NCBI GenBank assembly: GCA_021821785.1
Contig: JAKACD010000005.1
Span: 1-64,000 of the forward strand
Source of the DNA: Thermoplasmata archaeon
GTDB lineage: Archaea > Thermoplasmatota > Thermoplasmata > Lutacidiplasmatales > UBA184
Direction: 5' to 3'
DNA: 64,000 nt
A model generated the notes under the pieces. That model saw only the letters and a list, made by a program, of their open reading frames with translations, searched no databases and was not told the DNA's origin. A program made the translations under genes and the position numbers. This document shows, piece by piece, positions 17,545 to 25,436 of the stretch (within the stretch, counting starts at the first letter, position 1; every line of letters begins with the position of its first letter).

Positions 17545-18774
17545 ATGGAGCTCGTACTGGCTTCGAACTTCGACGATGCGCTGATCCAGGGGACCGCCGC
17601 GTTGCCGGTCTCTACCTTCTTCGGGAACTTCCCGGTGGGTCTCACCGGGGGAGGACGGCCTCCCCACATCTTGCCCCAGATCGACGATGAGCGCTTCCGC
17701 GCCCACGTGCGGACGATCCACGCGCAGGGCCGGAAGTTCTTCGCGACCCTGAACTCGAACGACCTTGGCCTCAAGGAGTACACTCCGGGGTTCGAGCGCG
17801 CGTTCTTGGACGAGGTCGGCCGGCTCCTCGACCTCGGGGTCGACGGCTTCGTGGTCGCCGTGCCCCTCTTGATCGAGATGATCCACCGGGCCTATCCCGA
17901 GGTTCCGATCTCGGTCTCGACGTTCGCCCGGATCCGGACGGTCACCCAGGGCGAGTTTTTCCTCCGCCTTGGCGCGAGCATCCTCGTGATCGAGGAAGCG
18001 AACCGGGATTTCGCGCTCCTGCGGGGGCTCGTCCGCCGCGGCGCGTCGGTCGAGATCCTGGTGAACCAGACCTGCCTTCAGGGCTGCCCGTTCCGGGGCC
18101 ACCACCTCAACACGAGCTCGCTCGCCTCGCAGCCGGGGCAACCTTGCCCGGCCCTCGAGTATCCGATCGCCGAATGCGGATGGGAGATGGTCCAGGATCC
18201 GCGACGGCTGGTCGGCGCGATCTACGTCCGCCCCGAGGACCTCGAAGTGTACGAGGACATCGGGATCTCCCGGTTCAAGGTCTCCGGGCGCAACAAACCG
18301 ACCAGCTGGCTCGTGCGGGCCGCGAGCGCCTACGCGCACCGCACCTATTCGGGAGACCTCCTCGACATTCTGAGCTACGTTCAGGTGCGCGCGCCGCTCC
18401 ATTACCTGCGATCGATCACTCCTCCCGCGAGCGCGCCGGCGGAGGAGGTCGTCGAGCTCCGCGACGCGTACGGACGCCTCGGGGAGGTGTCGATCGACAA
18501 CCGGGCCTATCCCAAGGGATTCCTGCGTCGCATCGCCGCCACCGACTGCGAGCACACGTCGTGCGACGAGTGCGGGTACTGCGGCACGGTGGCGCAGAAG
18601 GTGCTTCGCATCGGAGGAAAGCCGCTCTCCGAGTACCGCCCCCCTACCCGCATCCCGCCGCTCGCGGTGCTCTCCCGGATCGAGAACGTACCTCCGAACG
18701 GGGTTCCGCGCGCTTCGGACGAGACCGGGACCACCGGGGTGGCGCGCGCCGCTCCCGTGCACTCCGCGCACTGA
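17545..18774 (+). CDS. Peptidase U32-family protein
   Basis: A 409-residue U32/collagenase-like protein starting MELVLASNFDDALI, the usual beginning for archaeal members, hence ATG 17545. Core features are the TIM-like barrel (FVVAVPLLIEMI, PISVSTFARI), the Cys cluster CLQGCPFRGHH, and a C-terminal CEHTSCDECGYCG. Four conserved cysteines of this kind bind an Fe-S cluster in U32 hydroxylation proteins such as TrhP/UbiU/UbiV, so an RNA- or cofactor-hydroxylation role is as likely as proteolysis. Confidence 0.82.
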   Translation: MELVLASNFDDALIQGTAALPVSTFFGNFPVGLTGGGRPPHILPQIDDERFRAHVRTIHAQGRKFFATLNSNDLGLKEYTPGFERAFLDEVGRLLDLGVDGFVVAVPLLIEMIHRAYPEVPISVSTFARIRTVTQGEFFLRLGASILVIEEANRDFALLRGLVRRGASVEILVNQTCLQGCPFRGHHLNTSSLASQPGQPCPALEYPIAECGWEMVQDPRRLVGAIYVRPEDLEVYEDIGISRFKVSGRNKPTSWLVRAASAYAHRTYSGDLLDILSYVQVRAPLHYLRSITPPASAPAEEVVELRDAYGRLGEVSIDNRAYPKGFLRRIAATDCEHTSCDECGYCGTVAQKVLRIGGKPLSEYRPPTRIPPLAVLSRIENVPPNGVPRASDETGTTGVARAAPVHSAH

Positions 18775-18812
18775 GCGCGTCGAACGGTCGCATCGGGCCC
18801 CGCCCCGAACTC

Positions 18813-18866
18813 ACCCACAGAATTCGTGGGGGGATCCACAGCCGCCCGCCGTTCGCCGGAACGGCG
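18813..18866. terminator. Pair of hairpins between convergent genes
   Basis: Two perfect stems lie between the U32 gene and the convergent lysine-rich microgene: CCCAC/GTGGG (18813-18830) and CGCCGTTC/GAACGGCG with a 4-base loop (18847-18866). There is no following T-run, so a terminator role is only a guess from position. Confidence 0.35.
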
Positions 18867-18926
18867 CGGTTGAGCCATGCAAGCAATCCCCCCGGTGTCT
18901 CGCCGGAAGAAGGGCCGAACGGCGCC

Positions 18927-18977
18927 TTACTTCTTCTTCCCCTTCTTCCCCTTCTTTCCCTTCTTGGCCTTGGGCAT
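18927..18977 (-). CDS. Lysine/glycine-rich 16-residue microprotein
   Basis: ATG CCC AAG GCC followed by repeated AAG-AAG-GGN codons and TAA encodes MPKAKKGKKGKKGKKK. It has its own TATA candidate (TATTGAAT on the minus strand, 19006-19013) centred about 32 bases upstream, which would give a nearly leaderless message. The codon repeat could also be a simple-sequence tract. If made, it would be a polycation able to bind nucleic acid. No family recognised. Confidence 0.4.
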   Translation of the reverse strand: MPKAKKGKKGKKGKKK

Positions 18978-19227
18978 TGTTCGGGTACCTCCGGCCGGCG
19001 ACCGGATTCAATACGACATAGACGTTCGGCTATTTCAAATGCGAGTTTTTTCCTCGGGGCGACCACCCCGAATGGCCCTCACAACGCAGAACCCTGCAAA
19101 ACACCCTCCGACCGCGACCGCCCCAACCCACTGAGCTGTGCTCGACCCCAGGTAAGTCTGAGCTCGCGGATCCGCGGGCCGAAGGCTCTTTTCCCTGGGG
19201 CGACGTGCGGCTCTCTCGAGACGGGAG

Positions 19228-19524
19228 ATGGGTCAGATCCGGATTTGGGCTCGGCCGGGGAGCGCCGAAGAGGCACTCGCGTGGGACCCCTGGCGCGCGC
19301 GCTGGGTCGTCTCGTGCCGTGCGCCCGCCGAATCCGGGGCGGCGAATGCGGCGATCGCTGCGTTCCTCGCAGATAGGATCGGGGTCGCAGTGACGGAGGT
19401 CCGCTGGGTCCATGCCGGTCGATCTCGCGCGAAGCAGCTCGAGGCGGCGGGTCTCTCGGACGAGGAACTGGATCGGCGACTCCGCCGGGTCGTTCCATCG
19501 AGGGACCTAGAGGAGAGTCCCTAG
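19228..19524 (+). CDS. DUF167/YggU family protein
   Basis: A 98-residue protein matching the whole DUF167 fold: strand IRIWARPGSAEE, WVVSCRAPAESGAANAAIAAFLADRIGV and VRWVHAGRSRAKQL. Members are widespread, small and of unknown biochemical role. A GGGAG site lies just before the ATG. The 250 bases upstream hold the microgene promoter but nothing else recognisable. Confidence 0.8.
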   Translation: MGQIRIWARPGSAEEALAWDPWRARWVVSCRAPAESGAANAAIAAFLADRIGVAVTEVRWVHAGRSRAKQLEAAGLSDEELDRRLRRVVPSRDLEESP

Positions 19525-19623
19525 GGACCGAACGCCCTCGTCCGCGCGATTCTGGGCGCTCGCTCGCATTTGCGCTCGGCGGTGCCCGCTCCCTAGATAA
19601 GCGGCCGCGCCGTCCGCCGAAAC

Positions 19624-20331
19624 ATGGACTACCGCGATCGATGCGAGCGGTGCCACGCCCCCCTCGAGCTCCTTGCCGAGGCGTACCTCTGTTCCTATGA
19701 CTGCACCTTCTGTCCCCACTGCGCCAGCTCGTTCCGGCACACGTGCCCGAACTGCTCCGGAGAGCTCGTACGTCGACCGCGTCGGTCGGCGCTCGGGGGC
19801 GCGGCGATAGGAAGAAGGGAGTCCTCTGAGAAGCGCGAGGGCGTTCCGCTCCCACCGTTCGGACCGGCGGAGCGCATCGGTCCGGCGGAGGTGGATGAGG
19901 TCGCGCCTCTCTTTGACGCCTACCGGCAGTTCTACCGAGAGTCCCCCGATCCCGCCCTGGCGCGGCAGTTCCTCTCGGACCGCCTTGAGCGAGGGGAGTC
20001 CACGATCTACGTCGTGCGGAGCGAGGGGCGGGCGATCGGGTTCTCGCAGCTCTATCCGATGTTCTCGTCGACGGCCTGCACCCCGCTCTGGGTGCTGAAC
20101 GACCTCTACGTCGTTCCGGAGCAGAGGGGTCGCGGGGTAGCGACCCTACTGTTGGAACGGGCGAAGTCACTCGCCCGCGAGACCGGGGCGAGCGGGGTCA
20201 TCCTCGACACCGCGGTCGACAACCCCGCCCAGCACCTGTACGAAGCGCACGGCTGGCGGCAGGATCGCGCGTTTCTCCACTACGAGTGGATGCGGGACAC
20301 GGGAGATCGGGACCCGCCTACGCGAGCCTGA
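19624..20331 (+). CDS. DUF1272 zinc domain fused to a GNAT acetyltransferase
   Basis: A 235-residue two-domain protein. Residues 1-55 are a Cys-rich DUF1272-type domain (CERCHAPLE, CSYDCTFCPHC, CPNCSGEL). Residues 85-230 are GNAT, with the acetyl-CoA loop VVPEQRGRGVATLLLERA and the C-terminal NPAQHLYEAHGW. GNATs acetylate amines using acetyl-CoA. The TATA box TAGATAAG (19594-19601) lies 27 bases before the ATG. It overlaps the convergent next gene by 14 bases. Confidence 0.8.
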   Translation: MDYRDRCERCHAPLELLAEAYLCSYDCTFCPHCASSFRHTCPNCSGELVRRPRRSALGGAAIGRRESSEKREGVPLPPFGPAERIGPAEVDEVAPLFDAYRQFYRESPDPALARQFLSDRLERGESTIYVVRSEGRAIGFSQLYPMFSSTACTPLWVLNDLYVVPEQRGRGVATLLLERAKSLARETGASGVILDTAVDNPAQHLYEAHGWRQDRAFLHYEWMRDTGDRDPPTRA

Positions 20332-20866
20332 GCCCCGCCGAGACGAGGACATCGCCGTGCGAACGGGCGAACTCCGCGGGGCGGAGTGTCCGCGTGTCCA
20401 CGAACTTGAGCTCCGTCCAGGCCGGCACGTGACCAACCTTCGCCTGGTCGATCTCCCCGTCGAAGAGGAACTCGATGTCCCAGTGGCCCCCCTGGCCCGA
20501 AGCTCGGCCCGGTCCCCAAACTTCCGAGATTACCTGAGGTCCGCTCAGCGGGATCTCCGCAAGGCCAAGCTGCTCGGAAAGGACGCGACGCGCCGCAGCC
20601 TCCGGCGCCTCGCCGAAGATAAGGTGTGAAGAAGGGATCATCCAGCCCTTTCGATGGGACTCCACGCGCTCTCGATCCATCGCTCCAATGTGGTCCCACG
20701 CGGCGGCGGGGTCCATGTGGCCCAGGAGGACCGCCGAGGGATTCGCGCGAGACCGCAGGATCACGAACGACGAGAGGCAGAACCCCTCTTCGGGGATCTG
20801 GTTGATGGAAATGGGCGCCACTTTGGGCGAGTTCGCGAACCTGCAGAACTTCCGGTCGGTCGTCAT
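20318..20866 (-). CDS. Nudix-fold protein with degenerate Nudix box
   Basis: A 182-residue protein. Around residue 85, GWMIPSSHLIFGEAPEAAARRVLSEQLGL lies where a Nudix hydrolase would have its GX5EX7REUXEEXGU box, but only some catalytic positions remain. GGHWDIEFLFDGE resembles the following strand. Activity as a pyrophosphohydrolase is doubtful. The ATG at 20866 is chosen because the upstream frame is not protein-like. Confidence 0.55.
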   Translation of the reverse strand: MTTDRKFCRFANSPKVAPISINQIPEEGFCLSSFVILRSRANPSAVLLGHMDPAAAWDHIGAMDRERVESHRKGWMIPSSHLIFGEAPEAAARRVLSEQLGLAEIPLSGPQVISEVWGPGRASGQGGHWDIEFLFDGEIDQAKVGHVPAWTELKFVDTRTLRPAEFARSHGDVLVSAGLRLA

Positions 20867-21141
20867 GTGCGTCGGAACTCGGGAGAGGATTAGACCTCTG
20901 TGGCACCGGACCCGAGGCTCCATGCGCCCCACCCGCGCCTCTCACGCGATCCCGGGCGTCGCTGCATCGACCTCAGGGTCGTGTCGCCCATGATTCTCAA
21001 CCCGAAGGACCGGATACGATAAATCGCGGTAGCGGTACGAGTCCGCTCACGAACTCGAGCTCCCGGTCCGCCGCGCCCACGCCGCTCACTTCCGAGGCCC
21101 AAGATCCCCGAAATGCCAGTCGAGGCCTTCGGCTCCTCTTC

Positions 21142-22302
21142 GTGAGCCGACTGGCCCGCGGGATCGCTGCCGGTCTCGTGACCATCGGGTTCCCGTACCT
21201 CGTCCTCACCGACCTCCGCACCGGCGCCTTTCTGCTCGGGCTCCTCTACGCCTTGGGCGCCTTCTCGACCGCCCTCCTTACCTATGCGCTGGGCCGGCTC
21301 GGCAGTCGGCGGGCGCTGAGGGGATCGTATCTCGCCAGTCTGACCCTCTTGCCAATCGCGTGCGCATTGCTGGTCCTTCCGCCGGCGTTCCCGTTGGCGC
21401 TCGCGGCGAGCGTGCTGGGAGGGTTCAGCGCCACCGGCTCGCTTGCGGGCGGCGGAGTCGGCGGCGCGGCGATGCCGCTTCAGTCGGCGGTGCTCAGCGA
21501 TCTCGTCGACCCGAACGACCGCACTCGCTGGTTCAGCCTCTTCACCTTCTCCGCCGGCGTCTCGGCGTCGTTCGGGGCGCTCCTGGCAGGCTTTGGGACC
21601 CTCACCGATGTGTTTGTGGCCGCCCTCATCCTAAGCCTCTTCTCGGTGCTGGTCGCGATCCCGATCCCTATCCGACCGATCGCGCGCGGTCGCCGGCCTT
21701 CCCGATCGAGCCAGGGCGTGATCCGTCGGTTCACCATCACCGGTATCTTGAACGGATTCTCCCAGGGCCTCCTCACGCCGTTCCTGATCCCGTTCTTCGT
21801 CCTGATCTTTGGCATCCACCGGTCCGAGATGGCGGTCTACACCACCGCCGCCAGCCTGCTGGGGACTTTCTCGGTGCTCGCGGCCCCCTACCTCAACCGT
21901 CGGTGGGGGTTCGTACAAGCGGTCGTCGGCACCCGGGCCGTCGCCGCGGGGGTCGTGCTCGCCATGCCGTTCGTCTCGCTCTACCCGGCGCTGATCCTGT
22001 ACATCCTGCTTCCAGCGTTCCGCGTCGCGGCCCTGCCCGCGCAGTCGGCGGCGCTGATGGACCGGCTACCTCATGCGGACCGCTCGGAAGGGGCTGGGAC
22101 GAACCAGGCCGCCCGTGTGGGAGCGGCCAGCGCGGCCACGGCCTTTGGCGGGTTCGCGCTGGAGGACCTCGCCGTCTCCATACCTTTCATCGGATACTCG
22201 GTCGCCTTGGCCGCGAACGCCTACCTCTACGTACGGTTCTTCGGCTGGCATGGAGAACGCATCCCCAGGACAGAGCAAGGTCGACCCTCCTCGGACGGAT
22301 GA
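21142..22302 (+). CDS. Major facilitator superfamily transporter (N-terminus uncertain)
   Basis: An 11-12 helix MFS protein of 386 residues or more, with motifs such as GRLGSRRALRGSYL and SAVLSDLVDPNDRTRWFSLFTF. The first canonical start is GTG 21142, but the preceding codons in frame encode RGLRLLF, which reads naturally into SRLARGIAAGLV as the start of TM1. There is no ATG/GTG/TTG in frame between a TATA candidate (CGATAAATCG, 21017-21026) and 21142. Either a non-canonical start is used or a base is wrong. Substrate unknown. Confidence 0.8.
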   Translation: MSRLARGIAAGLVTIGFPYLVLTDLRTGAFLLGLLYALGAFSTALLTYALGRLGSRRALRGSYLASLTLLPIACALLVLPPAFPLALAASVLGGFSATGSLAGGGVGGAAMPLQSAVLSDLVDPNDRTRWFSLFTFSAGVSASFGALLAGFGTLTDVFVAALILSLFSVLVAIPIPIRPIARGRRPSRSSQGVIRRFTITGILNGFSQGLLTPFLIPFFVLIFGIHRSEMAVYTTAASLLGTFSVLAAPYLNRRWGFVQAVVGTRAVAAGVVLAMPFVSLYPALILYILLPAFRVAALPAQSAALMDRLPHADRSEGAGTNQAARVGAASAATAFGGFALEDLAVSIPFIGYSVALAANAYLYVRFFGWHGERIPRTEQGRPSSDG

Positions 22303-22427
22303 GCCTCGCCCGGGACTCCGCTTCCCCCTGCTCCGGCTTCCGGCCGAGCAGGAGGGTTCTGGACTCGATTCCTGCAGGAGAAAGATACGGAGGAACGGGT
22401 TGGCCAGCGGACCATCACACGGGGGGC

Positions 22428-23000
22428 CTAGCTGCCAGTGACTGTCACGTCGATCCCATCGACGACCGGCTGAGCCGCGTTCAGCGCCACACCGGTGTCA
22501 ATGTTGAGCACAACCTGGCAGGTATTGCCGGTGGAGCTCTGCGTAGTGCATCCGATGGCTGCGGAGCTGGTGGTAAAGGTTGTCGTGGGCGTCGAGGCCG
22601 TTCCGAATTCCGACGAGACCACAAACGTGTCGGTGTAGGTCTTGCCGGCGGTGAGGGTGTTGTTCGAAGTGAAGGTGATCTGCATGATGTAGTCCAGCGC
22701 GCTCCCACAGGCAGTAGGCGACCCGCTGAGCCAAGCCGTCACCACGGTGGTCGTCGTTCCGCTCGTCGCACTGGAGGTCGACCCGCACGTGTAGGCCGTC
22801 GTGGGGTTCCAGAACAGGGTGTCCGTTACCCCATTCCCGTAGATGGTGGTCCCGGCGGTGATAGACGACTGATTCCCATGCACCGTCGTGCTCGTAAACC
22901 CGCCAAAGAGCCCAGCCGCAAACGTGAACCCGCTGATCACGACCAGCATGCCCACGAGAGTCGCCGCATACACCGTTCTTCGCTTCAAGAGAGGCTTCAT
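22428..23000 (-). CDS. Secreted or surface-anchored Thr/Ser-rich protein
   Basis: A 190-residue protein. A basic start (MKPLLKRR) and a hydrophobic helix (residues 11-32) act as signal peptide or membrane anchor. The rest is an extracellular-type beta-rich domain full of Thr/Ser/Gly/Asn, with Cys pairs and N-glycosylation sequons. No family recognised; the look resembles archaeal surface or pilin-associated proteins. Its base composition is lower in GC than its neighbours. Confidence 0.7.
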   Translation of the reverse strand: MKPLLKRRTVYAATLVGMLVVISGFTFAAGLFGGFTSTTVHGNQSSITAGTTIYGNGVTDTLFWNPTTAYTCGSTSSATSGTTTTVVTAWLSGSPTACGSALDYIMQITFTSNNTLTAGKTYTDTFVVSSEFGTASTPTTTFTTSSAAIGCTTQSSTGNTCQVVLNIDTGVALNAAQPVVDGIDVTVTGS

Positions 23001-23036
23001 TGCCGCACCTGGTAACGACTAACAGGCCACGAATGT

Positions 23037-23059
23037 GTATTTATACGTATTCAATACGT
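23037..23059 (-). promoter_or_regulatory. TATA box plus adjacent 15-bp palindrome
   Basis: TATAAATAC on the minus strand (23037-23045) is a near-consensus TATA box about 41 bases before the surface-protein ATG. Directly upstream lies a perfect inverted repeat, ACGTATT-C-AATACGT (23045-23059), covering the BRE/activator position. It is a candidate binding site for a dimeric regulator. Confidence 0.6.
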
Positions 23060-23140
23060 CTTCATAGTCGGTCGATGATGCCCCATCGAGCGAGGGAAAC
23101 GGGCCCGTAGATCGGGGCGACGCACGCGGGTGGAAAGGGG

Positions 23141-23728
23141 ATGAACGACCCGGGGGAGGCGCGCGTGCCTCCAGGCACTGGCTCGCTCGCCGATGGGTTC
23201 CGGGAGAGCGTGCCGCTCATTTTGATCTCGTTCGCGTGTTTCGCCGCGGGGATTTACGCGAACGATGAGGACATCACGGTCGGGGCGGGCCACTACCCGA
23301 TCGCCGGCGTGCTCATCATTCTCGCCTTCATCTCGGCGATCGGTGCCGTGCTCTCCTGGTTCTTTGCCGGTTCGGCCCGCGACGCGGCCCTTCTAGCCTC
23401 GCGAAGATACCGAAGCCCTCGCCCCCCTCCGTGGCGCGAGCCCGAAGAGTGGGTCGGCGGGCACCCGCGACCGAGCGTGCGCATTGACTCGACTGCCCGA
23501 GCTCGAATACCGTACACTTCACGCGAGCCCTGGGATGAGGGTCCCGCGGAAGCCCCTCCTCGCCCCCGACAGGTACGGCCCCGCCCGGGACCGGCGGCCC
23601 GAGAGACCCTCCAGGAGCTGGAGGGGATCCAGGAGGACCTGCTCGCGCACCGCGACGGACAGGGCCCGACAACCGTGACGGTCCGGCCCCGCCGCCCGCC
23701 GCTCGAACCGGAATCTCCCGAGCCCTAG
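23141..23728 (+). CDS. Two-helix membrane protein with Pro/Arg-rich tail
   Basis: A 195-residue protein with membrane helices at about 27-43 and 51-74, then about 115 residues of Pro/Arg/Glu-rich cytosolic tail ending in a short helix ETLQELEGIQEDLLAH. No family recognised. It diverges from the surface-protein gene and may share the regulatory region. The middle of the tail is low complexity, so the exact frame there is less sure. Confidence 0.6.
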   Translation: MNDPGEARVPPGTGSLADGFRESVPLILISFACFAAGIYANDEDITVGAGHYPIAGVLIILAFISAIGAVLSWFFAGSARDAALLASRRYRSPRPPPWREPEEWVGGHPRPSVRIDSTARARIPYTSREPWDEGPAEAPPRPRQVRPRPGPAARETLQELEGIQEDLLAHRDGQGPTTVTVRPRRPPLEPESPEP

Positions 23729-23756
23729 GGTGGGACTCGGGATACGCTACCGCGCG

Positions 23757-23876
23757 CTAGTCCTTGATGACGGTGGAGAACGTGTACTTCGCCGCCTCGG
23801 CGTGGGTCATCAGGTGCTCGGTGATCTCGGTCGTCCGTAGGGTCTGGAACCCACAAACTAGGCACCGATAGAGCAT
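23757..23876 (-). CDS. 39-residue C2H2 zinc-finger protein
   Basis: A tiny protein beginning MLYRCLVCGFQTL. The ligands run C-x2-C, twelve residues, then H-x3-H (EHLMTH), an intact single C2H2 finger like the mini zinc-finger proteins of archaea. It probably binds DNA or protein partners. GTG 23900 would add eight residues. The stretch between this gene and 24154 is otherwise empty. Confidence 0.7.
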   Translation of the reverse strand: MLYRCLVCGFQTLRTTEITEHLMTHAEAAKYTFSTVIKD

Positions 23877-24154
23877 CAGTTCACTCGGGCGACCACCCAC
23901 TGCTCCCGAAAGGGACGATCCGGCCATGGTGGTTCAAGTAAGCGAGGCGAGGTCGAAATAGATTTCCCTGCGCGCGAGGGCCCGTGCCCCCGCGCGGGAG
24001 ACACGGTTCTGCCCGAGAGTCGACTGCTTCTCGCCGCGGCCGCTCTCGTGGTCCTTCTCACGGTCCCGACGCGTACCCACCGCGAGGACAGAGCCACCTC
24101 GCGTCGCGACCCGGGGGGCCCGCCCCGAAGTGGGACCCGTCCCTTTCAACATAA

Positions 24155-24162
24155 TATAAATA
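24155..24162 (+). promoter_or_regulatory. Strong consensus TATA box
   Basis: TATAAATA lies inside an AT-rich patch about 30 bases before ATG 24188. It is the best TATA match in the window and predicts a nearly leaderless mRNA for the following two-gene unit. Confidence 0.75.
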
Positions 24163-24187
24163 CTTAGATGCAGCTAGAACTCTCGTC

Positions 24188-24754
24188 ATGCGGCTCGAGG
24201 CCAGCCTTCGGCGTGAACCGGGGGAGCGTCCGCTCCCCCGCGCGATGTTGGTCAGCGGGCCGAAGAGCCGGGGCCGGCCCCGCAAGGAGTACCGGCCTCA
24301 CGTCCGGGGGCCCGAGGACGTCGAGCGGCTGCGGAAGCATCGTGTCCCCGCCCTGCTGATCACCCCGGAGTGGGTCAGCCAATCCGGCTACCCGGTACGG
24401 TTCCGTCCCTGGCTGGCGCTGCCAGAGGGGATCTCCAACCAAGTGACGTCGGAGTACCGGATTCTCCCAGTCAAGGACCAGGAGGCCCTCCGAGAGCCGG
24501 GGATCGTGGAGCTGGTGGCGCTCCTCCTGCGCTTCGACCCGCTCGCCGCGCGATTGGTCGCAAAGCGCAACCGGGGGAAGATCGACCCGAACGAGCTCTA
24601 CCGCCGGGTGCGTAACGAGGGTCTCGAACGGCCCGCGACGCGGGTCCGGCTCCAGGAGTTCGCTCCGGCGATCCCGGTGTCCGGCAAGGCACTCCCTCGC
24701 GAAGAGCTGCGCTGGATCGAACGGAACAATCCCCGTCTTGAGGAGGCTGGATGA
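24188..24754 (+). CDS. Putative partner/antitoxin of a nucleotidyltransferase module
   Basis: A 188-residue protein of no recognised family. An AT-hook-like patch (SRGRPRKEYRP, about 27-37) suggests DNA contact. A C-terminal region (GKIDPNELYRRVRNEGLERP) recalls the C-termini of AbiEi-type antitoxins, but this is only a resemblance. It ends in an ATGA overlap with a nucleotidyltransferase-like gene, so the two proteins are made together. Antitoxin or regulator is my inference from the arrangement. Confidence 0.55.
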   Translation: MRLEASLRREPGERPLPRAMLVSGPKSRGRPRKEYRPHVRGPEDVERLRKHRVPALLITPEWVSQSGYPVRFRPWLALPEGISNQVTSEYRILPVKDQEALREPGIVELVALLLRFDPLAARLVAKRNRGKIDPNELYRRVRNEGLERPATRVRLQEFAPAIPVSGKALPREELRWIERNNPRLEEAG

Positions 24755-25329
24755 TCGAGCCCGAGGTCAAGGCCGCGGCCGAGATCCTCCGGCGGCACGA
24801 CATTCGCTACGTGGTCATCGGCGGGCAGGCGATCGCCCGTACCGCGGCGACCGCGACGCACGACATCGACGTCATGGTGGCGACAGCCGACTTCAGTTGG
24901 ACCCTCGCCCGACTGCGGACCGACACGGCGCTCGCGTTCGATTGGGAGGATCATCAGCTCGCGCGCTTTCGTATCAAGCCCGAAGGGGGGGTCCCGCTCG
25001 ACGTCATCAACTCCTCGGCGTTCGCGGGCGATGCCAGCGGGGCGGAGTTCTTCCGCTTCCTCTCCGAGGAGGGTTCGACCGAGAGCGACGGGATCTCCTA
25101 CGCGACCCCCGAAGTGGTCTGGTACACGCGCCTCCTCACGAAGCGCTGGAAGGCGTACGCGGAGAAAATCGTCACCAACGTGATCGATGGCGTGGCCGCG
25201 ACCCGGCTCGGGCAGGTCGAGGACATCGGGCGACGCTTCGGTATGGAGGCGAAACTCCGGGAGCGCGTGGCGTACGTCCGCGAGGAGCTCGCCCGGCCCG
25301 AGGTCGCGTCACTGGTTCGAGGTCGATAG
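24751..25329 (+). CDS. Nucleotidyltransferase-fold protein (AbiEii/MNT-like)
   Basis: A 192-residue protein of the minimal nucleotidyltransferase type. It has the GG motif IGGQAIARTAATA, the metal-binding pair HDIDVMV and a third Asp in PLDVIN. The rest is helical. Such proteins act as toxins, tRNA- or protein-nucleotidylating enzymes, or their regulators, often beside a small partner gene, as here (ATGA overlap). All three acidic residues are present, so catalysis is plausible. Confidence 0.7.
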   Translation: MIEPEVKAAAEILRRHDIRYVVIGGQAIARTAATATHDIDVMVATADFSWTLARLRTDTALAFDWEDHQLARFRIKPEGGVPLDVINSSAFAGDASGAEFFRFLSEEGSTESDGISYATPEVVWYTRLLTKRWKAYAEKIVTNVIDGVAATRLGQVEDIGRRFGMEAKLRERVAYVREELARPEVASLVRGR

Positions 25330-25436
25330 CGGCCGCCCGAGCGGCGGCGAGGTTGAACCCCGGCCCCCGACCGGATCGATCCCGCGGACCTGGTAGGATC
25401 GTCGAGCCCGAAAGTCGAGCGCGGTTTTGGGCCGCT

